DNA from: Adiantum capillus-veneris
Taxonomy: Eukaryota > Streptophyta > Polypodiopsida > Polypodiales > Pteridaceae
Assembly (NCBI GenBank): GCA_014529385.2
Contig: JABFUD020000238.1
Location: 1 to 64,000 of the forward strand
Length of the DNA: 64,000 nt
Reading direction: 5' to 3'
The translations under genes were made by a program, and so were the position numbers. The notes below the pieces were generated by a model, which had not been told where the DNA came from, ran no database searches, and saw only the letters and a program-made list of their open reading frames with translations. This document shows positions 25,554 through 36,492 of this stretch, piece by piece (position 1 is the first letter of the stretch; each line of letters begins with the position of its first letter).

Positions 25554-28500
25554 ATGGCGGAGGAAGGGAAGCTCAAGATCAAGAAGTTCAATGCAAGAAC
25601 TACCAACACTGGAAGATAGACTATCTCTACCAGAAGGACCTTTTTTGCCATTAGGCGGTCTTGCAACAAAGAAGCCCGCAACGACGACAGATGAAGCATG
25701 GATTGTCCTTGACCAAAAGGCATTGGGAACAATCCAGTTAAGTTTGGCATCAACGGTGGCCTTCAATGTTTCGGAGATGAAGACCATGGAGGACTTGAAG
25801 AAGTCACTCGATGGCCTTTACGAGAACCATCGGCATCCAATAAGGTATTTCTCATGAAGCTCTTGGTCAATCTAAAGATGACAGTGAATGATTCAATTGC
25901 AGAACACCTAAATGACTTTAATGCCAGCATAAGTCAACTTTGATCGGTGAAAATAAATTTTGATGTTTGCCATTAGGTGGTTTTGCAAAGAAGCCCGCAA
26001 CGATGGTAGCATGGATTGTCCATGACCGAAAGGCATTGGGAAAAATTTGGTTAAGTTTGGCATCAACGGTGGCCTTCAATGTTTCGAAGGACTTAATGAA
26101 GTCACTTGATGGCCTCTACAAGAAACCATCGGCATCCAATAAGGTATCTCTCATGAAGCGCTTGTTTAATCTAAAGATGGTAGAGAATGGTTCAGTTGCA
26201 GAACACCTAAATGACTTTAACACCAACATAAGTCAACTTCGATCGGTGAAAATAAATTTCGATGATGAAGTGCAAGCTCTCCTTATACTATCATCTTTGT
26301 TGGATAGTTGGGATAGCCTTGTGATGGATGTAAGTAATTCTATCTCTCACACAAATACTCTTAAGTTTGATGATGTTGTGGGTGTTCTCCTAAGAGAGGA
26401 AATGCAAAGGAGAAGCACAGGTGAATCATCAAGTACTGCACTATCAGTGGAAACAAAAGGAAGGCTTAAGAAGAGGTTCAAAAACCAAAAGGGTCGTGAT
26501 CGCTCAAGGCGGAGCAAGTCACGCACAAAGTCAGTTCTTGAATGTTGGAACTGCGACAAGAAGGGCCACTTCAAGAAGGATTGCTAGTCTAAGAAGAAGA
26601 ATGAGTCAGATTCTCAAGACAACAAGCCAACATCGGAGGCCAATGTGGCAGGTAAAGTAGAGCAAGATGCTCTAATTCTTTCATTAGACAATGTGTCTAA
26701 TTCTGGGATAGTACATTCTGGGGCTTCATTCCATGCAACACCACACAAGCAACATATCCAAGATTACACCAAAGGTAATTTTGGGTATGTATACTTGGGC
26801 GATGATGAAGCTTGTGTGTGAAATTGTCAGCAAAGGTACAATTTGTGTCAAAACTGCTAACGGAAATGAATGGAAGCTTAAAGATGCTAGGCATGTTCAT
26901 TCCCTTCACAAGAATTTGATATCTACAGGACAATTAGATGATGAAGGTCACAACATTGCATTGGGAAACAAACAGTGGAAGATCTCAAAGGGATCTTTGG
27001 TGGTTGCCAAAGGAAAAAAGGTTGGTACACTTTACTTGTGTACTGTCATCTCGCAATCTTTAGCTTGTGCAGCAACTACAGAAGTCGACAATGCAGTGTG
27101 GCACTACCGGCTTGGGCATATGAGTGCCAAAGGAATGCAAATCCTTCAAACAAAGAAGCTTCTACCAGGTTTGAAAGAAGTGGATTTAGAGTTCTATGAA
27201 GATTGTGTTTATGGTAAATAAAAGAGGGTAAAATTTTAAAAATCAAGAAATGAAAGAAAAAATAAAAAACTTGAGTTGGTTCATTCTGATGTTTGGGGTC
27301 TTGCAAGTACACCATCACTTGGTGGCTCATTGTACTATGTAACATTCATAAACGATGCGACTAGGAAAACATGGGTTTATGTAATGAACAATAAATCTGA
27401 TGTGTTTTCCATATTTCAAAGGTGGAACTATTTTGTGGAGAATGAAGCAGGTACCAAGGTTAAATGCCTCAGATCCGACAATGGAGGCAAATATTACAGC
27501 CAAGATTTTGAAATCTTTTGTGCTAGCAATGGCATTTGGAGGCAAAGAACAACCCCAAGGACACAACAAAATGGGATTTCGGAAAGGATGAATATGAAAA
27601 TCATGGAGTGAGCACAAAGCATGTGGCTACATGCAAGCCTACAGCTTGAGCTTTGGACGGAAGCAGTAAGTACGTCTCTGTACTTAATCAACCGGTCACC
27701 CTCAACGGCATTGGATGGGGGAGTTCCAAAGGAGGCGTGGACAGGAAAACCAGTGAACTATTCATTTCTCAAAGTTTTTGGGTGAGAGTCTTTTATACAT
27801 ATATATAGAAGCCTAAGGTCAAAGCTAGATGAAAAGTTCAAAAATTGTTTCTTCATCGGCTATGGAGAAGGTGACTTTGGGTATCACCTATGGAAACCTG
27901 AAGATGGTAAACTCTTTAGTAGGGATGTAATTTTTAATAGACAAAATATGTACAAAGATTACTTGGAAAGAAAACAAACAAAAGAAGCAGGTGGTGAGTA
28001 CACGGAGCTTGAGGACGGTGAAGACTCAAGGAGTGCAAACGGTGACAACGTACAACAACGCCAACCAAATGAGAAGCCTCAACCTATTCCTGGAAGATCT
28101 ACAAGAGCAAGTAAAGCTCCAAAAAAGTTTATTCCTTCCTTCAACCATCTCTTGATCTCAGATTCTGGAGAGCTGGAATCATACAAGGAAGCTATGCAAC
28201 ATGAATCCAAAGAAGAATGGATAAAGAGCTGCAAGTGGAGATTGACTCATTACATCGCAACCAAACATGGGAGTTGGTTGAGTTGCATAAAGGTAAGCGG
28301 GCACTTCAGAAAAAATGGGTGTATAAGCTGAAGGAAGAAGAAGGTGGGAAGAAAAGGTACAAGTTTAGGCTTGTGGTAAAAGGGTTTTCTCAAAAGAAAG
28401 GTATTTTTTCCATGATATATTTTTTCTTGTTGTAAAAATGAACTCAATTAGGCTTGTCTTAAGCGTGTGGCTGCTCATGATTTAAATTTGGAGCAAATGG

Positions 28501-29699
28501 ATGTAAATATGACATTCCCTCATGGTGACTTAGAGGAGGAAATTTACATGATTCAACCAAAGGGGTCTGAAGTAAAAGATAAGGAGAAAATGGTTTGCAG
28601 ATTAAAGAAGAGCTTGTATGGTTTAAAGCAAGCATCAAGACAGTGGTACTTGAAGTTCGATCGATGCAAGATGCAACTTAGATGATTGTGTCTACACAAA
28701 GAATTTGGGAGATGGGAGGTTCATCATCCTAATGTTGTATGTTGATGACATGTTGATTGCAAGTGCTAACATGCAGGACATCAAAGACCTAAAAGAGGAG
28801 CTGTCTAAATCTTTTTCAATGAAAAATTTAGGTGCTGCAAAGAGGATACTTGGTGTGAAGATATCAAGGGACAGGACGAAGAAGACAATAAAGCTATCTC
28901 AAGAGGATTACATCAAGAAGGTACTAGAAAGGTTTGCAATGCAAAATGCAAAAACGGTTTCTACACCTTTGGCTGGGCACTTTAAACTAACCAAGGATAT
29001 GTGTCCAAAGACACAAGAGGAGATAGCCTATATGTATAAAGTTCCATATGTTGCAGTGGTAGGTTCTCTTATGTATGCTATGGTCTGGACAAGGCCAGAA
29101 ATTGCACATGCAATGGGAATTGTAAGTAGGTTCATGGACAACCCAGGTAAAGAGAACTAACAAGCTGTGAAGTGGATACTTAGGTATCTAAAATGGACAA
29201 CAACAAATGATTTGTATTTTGGAGGAACTGAAATTTTTCTTCAAGGATATGCTGATACAGATATGGCAGGTGACAAAGATACTCAAAGGAGCACTACTGG
29301 CTATGTCTTCACAGTTGGAGGCACAATAGTAAGCTGGCTTCAAAGCTGTAGAAAGTGGTCTCACTTTCTACCAAGGAAGCAGAGTATGTAGCAATGACAG
29401 AGGCAAGCAAAGAAATTTTGTGGCTTCACAGATTCTTAGAAGAGCTTGGATTCAAACAAGACAATTGTGTCTTGTATAGTGATAGCCAAAGCACTATCCA
29501 TCTTGCAAAGAACTTAGTCTTTCATTGAAGGAAAAAGCACATTGAGGTGAGATATCACTTCATATGCACACTTTTGGAAGAGGGACACCTAAAGCTAGAA
29601 AAGGTGCATACAAGTGAAAATCCTGCAGACATGTTTACGAAGGTTGTTAACAAGGAGAAGTTGAGCTTTTGCTCATCTTCAATTGGCATTCAAGGATAA
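25554..29699 (+). pseudogene. Decayed copia gag-pol polyprotein (element B, right arm)
   Basis: This is a remnant of the Gag-protease-integrase-RT-RNase H polyprotein. ATG GCG GAG at 25554 is the start by alignment with element C. Gag carries a ~300-base partial tandem duplication (25644-26264). The zinc knuckle CWNCDKKGHFKKDC ends at 26584 and is followed at once by TAG. The protease motif DSGAS has decayed to HSGAS (about 26713). The integrase retains HSDVWG (about 27282) and RSDNGGKYY (about 27474), where E of GGEY is K. YVDD lies near 28740. RNase H pieces run 29167-29510 with several frameshifts. It shares a missing A at about 25828 with the left arm but not with the third copy. Confidence 0.92.
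25644..26264 (+). repeat. Partial tandem duplication of gag in element B
   Basis: Unit 1 (25644-25965) and unit 2 (25966-26264) both start TTTGCCATTAGG and end in AAATAAATTT(T/C)GATG. Each encodes the Gag stretch from PLGG through FNVSE and HLNDFN to INFDD. Element C has this segment only once. The units differ by small deletions and substitutions, so the duplication is not very recent. The same arrangement is at about 8415-9040 and 46858-47480. Confidence 0.88.
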
Positions 29700-29899
29700 G
29701 AAGCTAGGATGGAAAGCAGTCACAAGTTTGGTTTGGAGATTAGTCTCCAAGTGGGAGATTGTTAAGTATTGAACTTGATTTACCCCTTGTAATTTTTTGT
29801 GTTTAAAACGCACGTTTGTAAGGCCCCCGTTATGAGGAGAGGCCATTGTGCATGAAGAAAAAGTACTCGCCGGAATATTCTTTTTCACCGGAATATTAT

Positions 29900-30068
29900 G
29901 GCCGGCCGGTGGCCGGAAAGTGGTCGGAAAACAACCGGTCGGTTGGCCGGTGGCCGGTAGTCAATGGCCGATGGCCGGTGGTCGGAAGTCAATGGCCGGT
30001 GGCCGGTGGTCGGAAGTCAATGGCCGGTGGCCGGTGGCCGAATTCAATGGCCGGTGGCCGAATTCAAA
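29900..30068 (+). repeat. GGCCGGTGG minisatellite in the LTR U3 region
   Basis: Short imperfect units built on TGGCCGGTGGCCGG and TCGGAAGTCAATGG are repeated several times, giving a local GC-rich island in an otherwise AT-rich LTR. The unit number differs among 4610-4790, 29900-30068 and 34730-34900. ORFs rich in GRWPVVGSQWP-like repeats are by-products. Confidence 0.85.
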
Positions 30069-30190
30069 AGCGGACTTGTCTTCTCAAGGGCGGCCACACA
30101 TGGGCGGATTGGAGGGTCCGATTTGGACTTATTCCCACAAGGGCGGCTACACATGGCTGTCTCTCATAAGAGAGGGCAGCCCTTTTGGCC

Positions 30191-30197
30191 TATAAAA
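30191..30197 (+). promoter_or_regulatory. TATA box in the mosaic LTR (5' LTR of C)
   Basis: TATAAAA lies in GGCCTATAAAACGAGG, about 320 bases before the LTR end. It is the likely core promoter for element C transcription. Confidence 0.6.
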
Positions 30198-30512
30198 CGA
30201 GGTCATTTCTACACACATTTCATAGTGTGAAGTTGATGCAACAAGGTGAGTGTGAGGTGGTGAGAGTGAAGCAAGGCGGGAGCTCCATTAAGGGTATAAT
30301 CCCTTTGTAAATTACTTCTTGTTTTGAAGTACTAAAGCCATTGAGTGGCTGCTTTCCCGTGGACGTAGCCCACATTGGGTGAACCACGTATATTGTGTGT
30401 ACTCTCTCTCTCTCTCTCTCTCTACTCTATAATCTCGTGTATGTAAATCTGTCTTTCTCCATTAAGTAATCTACTCAATTATCTATTTAGCTACGTCTTA
30501 TTTCCTAACAAC

Positions 30513-30524
30513 TGGTATCAGAGC
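30513..30524 (+). other. Primer binding site (initiator-Met tRNA), element C
   Basis: TGGTATCAGAGC lies two bases after the LTR end. Confidence 0.93.
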
Positions 30525-30583
30525 AAGGTTTGCTCGTAGCTAAATTATCTCAAGGAAAGGATTCCTTGAATTAAGTGGGAGTT

Positions 30584-33500
30584 ATGGCGGAGGAAGGGAA
30601 GCTCAAGATTGAGAAGTTCAACGGCAAAAACTACCAACATTGGAAGATGCAGATTGAAGACTATCTCTACCAGAAGGACCTCTATTTGCCACTAGGCGGT
30701 CTTGCGAAGAAGCCCGCAACAATGGCAGATGCAGCATGGATTGTCCTTGATCGAAAGGCACTAGGAACAATCCGGTTAAGCTTGGCGTCAATGGTGGCCT
30801 TCAATGTTTCGGAGATGAAGACCACGGAGGACTTGATGAAGTCACTTGACGACTTCTACGAGAAACCATCGGCATCCAATAAGGTATTTCTTATGAAGCG
30901 CTTGTTCAATCTAAAGATGGCAGAGAATGGTTCAGTTGCAGAACACCTAAATGACTTTAACACAAATATAAGTCAACTTCGATCAGTGAAAATCAATTTC
31001 GATGACGAAGTACGAGCTCTCCTTATACTATCATCTCTACCGGATAGTTGGGACAGCCTTGTGATGGTTGTAAGTAATTCTATCTCTGGCACAAATACTC
31101 TTAAGTTTGATGATATTGTGGGTGTTCTCCTAAGCGAGGAAATGCGAAGGAGAAGCACAGGAGAATCATCAAGTGCTGCACTATCAGTGGAAACAAGAGG
31201 AAGGCCTAAGGAGAGGTTCAAAAACCAAAAGGGTCGTGATCGCTCAAGGCGGAGCAAGTCACGCACAAAGTCAGTTCTTGAATGTTGGAACTGCAGCAAG
31301 AAAGGCCACGTCAAGAAGGATTGCTGGTCCAAGAAGAAGAAGGAGACAGAGTCTCAAGACAACAAGCCAACATCGGAGGCCAATGTGGCAGGTAAAGTAG
31401 AGCAAGATGCTCTAATTCTCTCATTAGACAATGTGTCTAATTCCTGGATAGTAGATTCCGGGGCTTCATTCCATGCGACACCACACAAGCAACATTTCCA
31501 AGACTACACTGAAGGTAATTTTGGGTATGTATACTTGGGAGATGATGAAGCTTGTGAGATTGTCGGCAAGGGTACAGTTTCTGTCAAAACTGCTAACGGA
31601 AATGAATGGAAGCTTAAAGATGTTAGGCATGTTCCTTCTCTTCGCAAAAATTTGATCTCTACAGGACAATTGGACGATGAAGGTCACAACATTGCATTCG
31701 GAAACAAACGGTGGAAGATCTCAAAGGGATCTTTGGTGGTTGCCAAGGGTGAAAAAGTCGGTACACTTTACTTGTGTACTGTTAGCACGCAACCTTCAGC
31801 TTGTGCAGCAACTACAGAAGTTGACAGTGCGGTGTGGCACTACCGACTTGGGCATATGAGTGCCAAAGGAATGCAAATCCTTCAAACAAAGAAGCTTCTA
31901 CCAGGTTTGAAAGAAGTGGACTTAGAGTTCTGTGAAGATTGTGTTTATGGTAAACAAAAGAGGGTAAAATTTCAAAAATCAAGAAATGAAAGAAAGAATA
32001 AAAAACTTGAGTTGGTTCATTCTGATGTTTGGGGTCCTGCAAGTACACCATCACTTGGTGGCTCATTGTACTACGTAACATTCATAGACGATGCGACTAG
32101 AAAAACATGGGTTTATGTCATGAAGAATAAATCCGATGTATTTTCCATATTTCAAAGGTGGAAAGCCTTTGTGGAGAATGAAACAGGTACCAAGGTTAAA
32201 TGCCTCAGATCCGACAATGGAGGCGAATATTGCAGCCAAGCTTTTGAAAGCTTTTGTGCTAGCAATGGCATTCGGAGGCAAAGGACAACCCCAAGGACAC
32301 CTCAACAAAATGGGATTTCGGAAAGGATGAACAGGACAATCATGGAACGAGCATGAAGCATGCGGCTACATGCAGGCCTACCGCTTGAACTTTGGGCAGA
32401 AGCTGTAAGTACGTCTGTGTACTTAATCAATCGGTCACCCTCAACAGCATTGGATGGGGGAGTTCTAGAAGAGGCATGGACAGGTAAACCGGTGAATTAT
32501 GCATTTCTCAAAGTGTTTGGGTGTGAGGCTTTCATGCACATAGACAGAAGCCTAAGATCAAAGTTAGATGCAAAGTCCAAAAAGTGTTTCTTCATTGGCT
32601 ATGGAGAAGGAGACTTTGGGTATCGCCTATGGAATCCTGAAGATGGTAAAATCTTAAGGAGTAGGGATGTAATTTTTAACGAACAAAATATGTACAAAGA
32701 TTACTTGGAAAGAAAACAAACAAAAGAAACAGGTGATGAGTACATGGAGCTTGAGGACAGTGAAGACTCAAGGACTGCAAACGGTGACAATGTGCAACAA
32801 CGTCAACCAAATGAGGAGCCTCAACCTATTCCCCGAAGATCTACAAGAGCAAGTAGACCTCCAGAAAGGTTTGTTCCTTCCTTCAACCATCTCTTGATCT
32901 CAGATTCTGGAGAGCCGGAATCATACGAAGAAGCTACGCAACATGAATCCAAAGAAGAATGGACGAAGAGCATGCAAGTGGAGATGGACTCACTACATCG
33001 CAACCAAACATGGGAGTTGGTTGAGTTGCCTAAAGGTAAGCGGGCACTTCAAAACAAATGGGTGTACAAGCTGAAGGAAGAAGAAGGTGGGAAGAAAAGG
33101 TACAAGTCTAGGCTTGTGGTAAAAGGGTTTTCTCAAAAGAAAGGTATTGACTTCAATGAAATATTTTCTCCTGTTGTAAAAATGAACTCAATTAGGCTTG
33201 TCTTAAGCCTTGTGGCTGCTCATGATCTAAATCTCAAATGGATGTAAATACGGCATTCCCTCACGGTGACTTAGAGGAGGAAATCTACATGCTTCAACCA
33301 AAGGGGTATGAAGTAAAAGGTAAGGAGAAAATGGTTTGCAGATTAAAGAAGAGCTTGTATGGTTTAAAGCAAGCATCAAGACAATGGTACTTGAAGTTTG
33401 ATCGATGGATGTTGGATCATGGATTCACAAGATGCAACTCGGATCACTGCGTCTACACGAAGAATTTGGGAGATGGGAAATTCATCATCCTAATGTTGTA

Positions 33501-34461
33501 TGTTGATGACATGTTGATTGCAAGTGCTAACATGCAGGACATCAAAGACCTAAAAGAGGAGCTGTTCAAATCTTTTTCAATGAAAGATTTAGGTGCTACA
33601 AAGAGGATACTTGGTATGAAAATATCAAGGGACAGGACGAAGAAAACAATAAAGCTATCTCAAGAAGATTACATCAAGAAGGTACTAGAAAGGTTTGCAA
33701 TGCAAAATGCAAAACCAGTTTCTACACCTTTGGCTGGTCATTTTAAACTAACGAAGGATATGTGTCCAAAGACACAAGAGGAGATAGCCTATATGTCTAA
33801 AGTTCCATATGCTGCAGCGGTAGGTTCTCTAATGTATGCTATGGTCTGGACAAGGCCAGACATTGCACATGCAGTGGGAGTTGTGAGTAGGTTCATGGAC
33901 AACCCAGGTAAAGAGCATTGGCAAGTTGTGAAGTGGATACTTAGGTATCTAAAAGGGACAACAACAAATGCTTTGTATTTTGGAGGAACTGATATTTTTC
34001 TAGAAGGGTATGCTGATGCAGATATGGCAGGTGACAAAGATACTCGAAGGAGCACTACTGGCTATGTGTTCACAGTTGGAGGCACAGTAGTAAGCTGGGC
34101 TTCAAAGCTGCAGAAAGTGGTTTCACTTTCTACCACGGAAGCAGAGTATGTAGCAATGACGGAGGCAAGCAAAGAAATTCTGTGGCTTCACAGATTCTTA
34201 GAAGAGCTTGGATTCAAACAAGACAATTGTGTCTTGTACAGTGATAGCCAAAGCGCTATCCATCTTGCGAAGAACTCAGCCTTTCATTCAAGGACAAAGC
34301 ACATTGAGGTGAGATATCACTTCATACGCACTCTTTTGGAAGAGGGACAACTAAAGCTAGGAAAGGTGCATACAAGTGAAAATCCTGCAGACATGTTTAC
34401 AAAGGTGGTCAACAAGGAGAAGTTGAGCTTTTGCTCATCTTCAATCGGCATTCAAGGATAA
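30584..34461 (+). pseudogene. Copia gag-pol polyprotein of element C, one stop and one frameshift
   Basis: ATG GCG GAG at 30584 is the start; an upstream GTG at 30575 is only an open frame. Counting from the ATG: Gag occupies about residues 10-190; the zinc knuckle CWNCSKKGHVKKDC is at 234-247; protease DSGA begins at D291; the integrase zinc site is H419, H424, C450, C453; and integrase catalytic D481, D544 and E580 have the DD35E spacing. A single TGA at 32354-32356 interrupts the frame, which then stays open to 33247 through the integrase C-terminus and into RT. About 4 bases missing near 33233 shift the frame. The last segment (33238-34461) carries YVDD (33499-33510) and RNase H with DADMAGD, STTEAEY and YSDSQSA. 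The full length of about 1,290 codons is normal for copia. Confidence 0.95.
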
Positions 34462-34510
34462 GAAGCCAGAATGGAAAGCAGTCACAGGTTTGGTTTGGAG
34501 ATCAGTCTCC

Positions 34511-34521
34511 AAGTGGGAGAT
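34511..34521 (+). other. Polypurine tract of element C
   Basis: AAGTGGGAGAT immediately precedes the 3' LTR. It is the expected primer site for plus-strand synthesis. Confidence 0.8.
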
Positions 34522-35345
34522 TGTTAAGTATGGAGCCCGATTTACCCTTGTAATTTTCAGTGGTAAAAGCGCACATTTGTAAGGCCCCCATTATGAGGAG
34601 AAGCCATCGTGCGTGAAGGAAAATCACTCACCGGAAACCAAAATTTTCACGGACAAGAATTAGGGGCAACTTTAAAGGCCGGAATTTAGGGCAACTTTCG
34701 ACGGAATATTCTTTTTCGCCGGAATATTATGGCCGGACGGCGGCCGAAAAGTGGTCGGAAAACAACCGGTCGGTTGGCCGGTGGCCGGTAGTCAATGGCC
34801 GATGGCCGGTGGTCGGAAGTCAATGGCCGGTGGTCGGTGGTCGGAAGTCAATGGCCGGTGGCCGGTGGCCGAATTCAATGGCCGGTGGCCGAATTCAAAA
34901 GCGGACTTATCTTCTCAAGGGCGGCCACACATGGGCGGATTGGAGGGTCCGATTTGGACTTATTCCCATAAGGGCGGCTACACATGGCTGTCTCTCATAA
35001 GAGAGGGCAGCCCTTTTGGCCTATAAAAGGAGGTCATTTCTACACACATTTCATAGTGTGAAGTTGATGCAACAAGGTGAGTGTGAGGTGGTGAGAGTGA
35101 AGCAAGGCGGGAGCTCCATTAAGGGTATAATCCCTTTGTAAATTACTTCTTGTTTTGAAGTACTAAAGCCATTGTGTGACTGCTTTCCCGTGGACGTAGC
35201 CCACATTGGGTGAACCACGTATATCGTGTGTACTCTCTCTCTCTCTCTCTCTCTCTCTACTCTATAATCTCGTGTATGTAAATCTGTCTTTCTCCATTAA
35301 GTAATCTACTCAATTATCTATTTAGCTACGTCTTATTTCCTAACA
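34522..35345 (+). repeat. 3' LTR of element C
   Basis: It runs from TGTTAAGTATGGAGCCC to CCTAACA (824 bp). It carries an extra segment at about 34636-34709, containing two copies of a GGGCAACTTT motif, that the 5' LTR lacks. TATAAAA lies at 35022-35028 and a CT tract at about 35234-35258. Confidence 0.93.
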
Positions 35346-36011
35346 TGATGCACATAATTAAGCAGCGGCTCCTTCAGGCCTTCATGTACTCGCTCCAACC
35401 AAAACTTTGGTTTTAGCTTATCATAAATTCATGCAACAGCTATCTCTACTTCCCTAGAAGTGGTGAAATTGCTTGTGGAAGCCCACATCGATGTGAACTC
35501 AAGGTCTGCCCCCGAGCTGTTCATAGCCTTGCATATTGCTGCCCACTCTGGTATTAGTGAAGGTGGTTCAACTCTTGCTACAAAAGAGACACCATAATAC
35601 TGAGTCCTCCACTTCTTCACAAAATTCTAATGGACCATGGCAAGTTGATATATTTTTCAGAGATTGCATGGGCCGAACAATACTACATTATGCTTCTCGA
35701 CAAGGCCATGAAACTGTTGTTCAAGAGGTGTTAGATTGTTCTCTAGTTGTGAAGCCTCACACAACGCATAATACTATTATGAGCATTGCAGATTATGATG
35801 GCCTACTGGCGTTACACATGGAAGCTCGCTCAGGGCACGCAAGGGTTATAGAGATACTAATAACAAACAACAGCTCTGATCATGCACTTATCAATCAGCA
35901 TGCCCATCATTCTCTGCATTTCAAAAGATGGGTTGAGAAAGAGTACTTGGGGTTAGGTCAAAATAGTGATTTCACTATGTATCATATTGGTGAGGCCTAT
36001 TAGCTGATGGA
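35346..36011 (+). pseudogene. Ankyrin-repeat pseudogene, upstream part
   Basis: Plus-strand ankyrin repeats appear in two frames. The first, around 35440-35560, reads EVVKLLVEAHIDVNS then LHIAAHSG. After a frameshift the second, 35536-36003, reads GRTILHYASRQGHETVVQEVL and later LALHMEARSGHARVIEIL. Ankyrin repeats mediate protein-protein contacts, and plants have many ankyrin proteins; the specific parent cannot be named. The gene begins abruptly at the end of element C and is split by element E at 36012. A further repeat resumes at 41553. No promoter or start codon is seen. A retained or processed gene fragment is equally possible. Confidence 0.75.
36007..36011. other. Target site duplication of element E, left copy
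   Basis: ATGGA directly precedes the left LTR and is repeated at 41527-41531. Confidence 0.93.
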
Positions 36012-36360
36012 TGTGAAAACTTAGAGATTAACTTAATGTGATTAATATCATTATTAATTAATATGCTTATGTCAAGAAATAAGAGAGTGCAAGATAGAAA
36101 TAGAGCAATGACACTAGAGTGCACTTGAGTGGAGAAAGAACACCTTGTTACAAATGAGGGCAGCTTATGGGCTTTATATACAAGTTGAGGTATTGGGGAA
36201 TATCCTCACATGTGAATTATAGGTAGGTGGGAAAAAACACATGTTGAAACTTACATAGGCGGAAGGAGTCCATATGGGAATTAGGTGTAAGGAGTTTGGG
36301 AATAGAGGTAGGTGGAAAGGAGTCCACCCTTACTAAAATAATAATAACTTAACTTTTACA
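36012..36360 (-). repeat. 3' LTR of element E
   Basis: A 349-bp LTR with TGTGAAAAC at its left end and TTTTACA at its right end. It is collinear with 41177-41526. Confidence 0.94.
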
Positions 36361-36370
36361 TCCCCCCTTA
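36361..36370 (-). other. Polypurine tract of element E
   Basis: The minus strand reads TAAGGGGGGA, directly abutting the 3' LTR. Confidence 0.8.
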
Positions 36371-36492
36371 AGGGTGGACTTCTCGCTGTAACGCATTGAG
36401 ACTGACAAGCAAACGAACACTTTGTGACGTAGCCATGTCGTAGATACATGCTATCCCCCCTCAATGAGAAGTTCATCCAATAGAAATCAAAC

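Larger units (their letters stand above)
24718..30510 (+). mobile_element. Decayed Ty1/copia element B (right-arm copy)
   Basis: It has 5' LTR 24718-25480, primer binding site 25483-25494, gag-pol remnant 25554-29699, and 3' LTR 29760-30510, which is shared with element C. The left flank ends GAATC. The expected right-hand target duplication is absent because element C follows directly. The third copy at 45894-51704 shows what the un-recombined element looks like. Confidence 0.93.
29760..30510 (+). repeat. Mosaic LTR shared by elements B and C
   Basis: It runs from TGTTAAGTATTGAAC to CCTAACA (751 bp). The first ~115 bases match the 3' LTR of the third B copy (50975 on) almost perfectly and differ at many sites from the 3' LTR of C (34522 on). 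From about 29885 the sequence is C-like, including CATTTCATAGTGTGAAG and CTCCATTAAGGGTATAATCCC. It serves as 3' LTR of B and 5' LTR of C. Confidence 0.92.
29760..35345 (+). mobile_element. Nearly intact Ty1/copia element C (right-arm copy)
   Basis: It has 5' LTR 29760-30510 (mosaic, shared with B), primer binding site 30513-30524, gag-pol 30584-34461, purine tract 34511-34521, and 3' LTR 34522-35345. This is the best preserved retrotransposon in the window. No matching target duplication is seen: GAGAT on the left is the purine-tract end of element B, and TGATG follows on the right. This is expected if its own left flank was lost by LTR-LTR recombination. Confidence 0.95.

Noticed and set aside
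34522-35350. Target site duplication around element C
   Set aside because: Five bases before the upstream LTR (GAGAT) are element B sequence, and TGATG follows the 3' LTR; they do not match.
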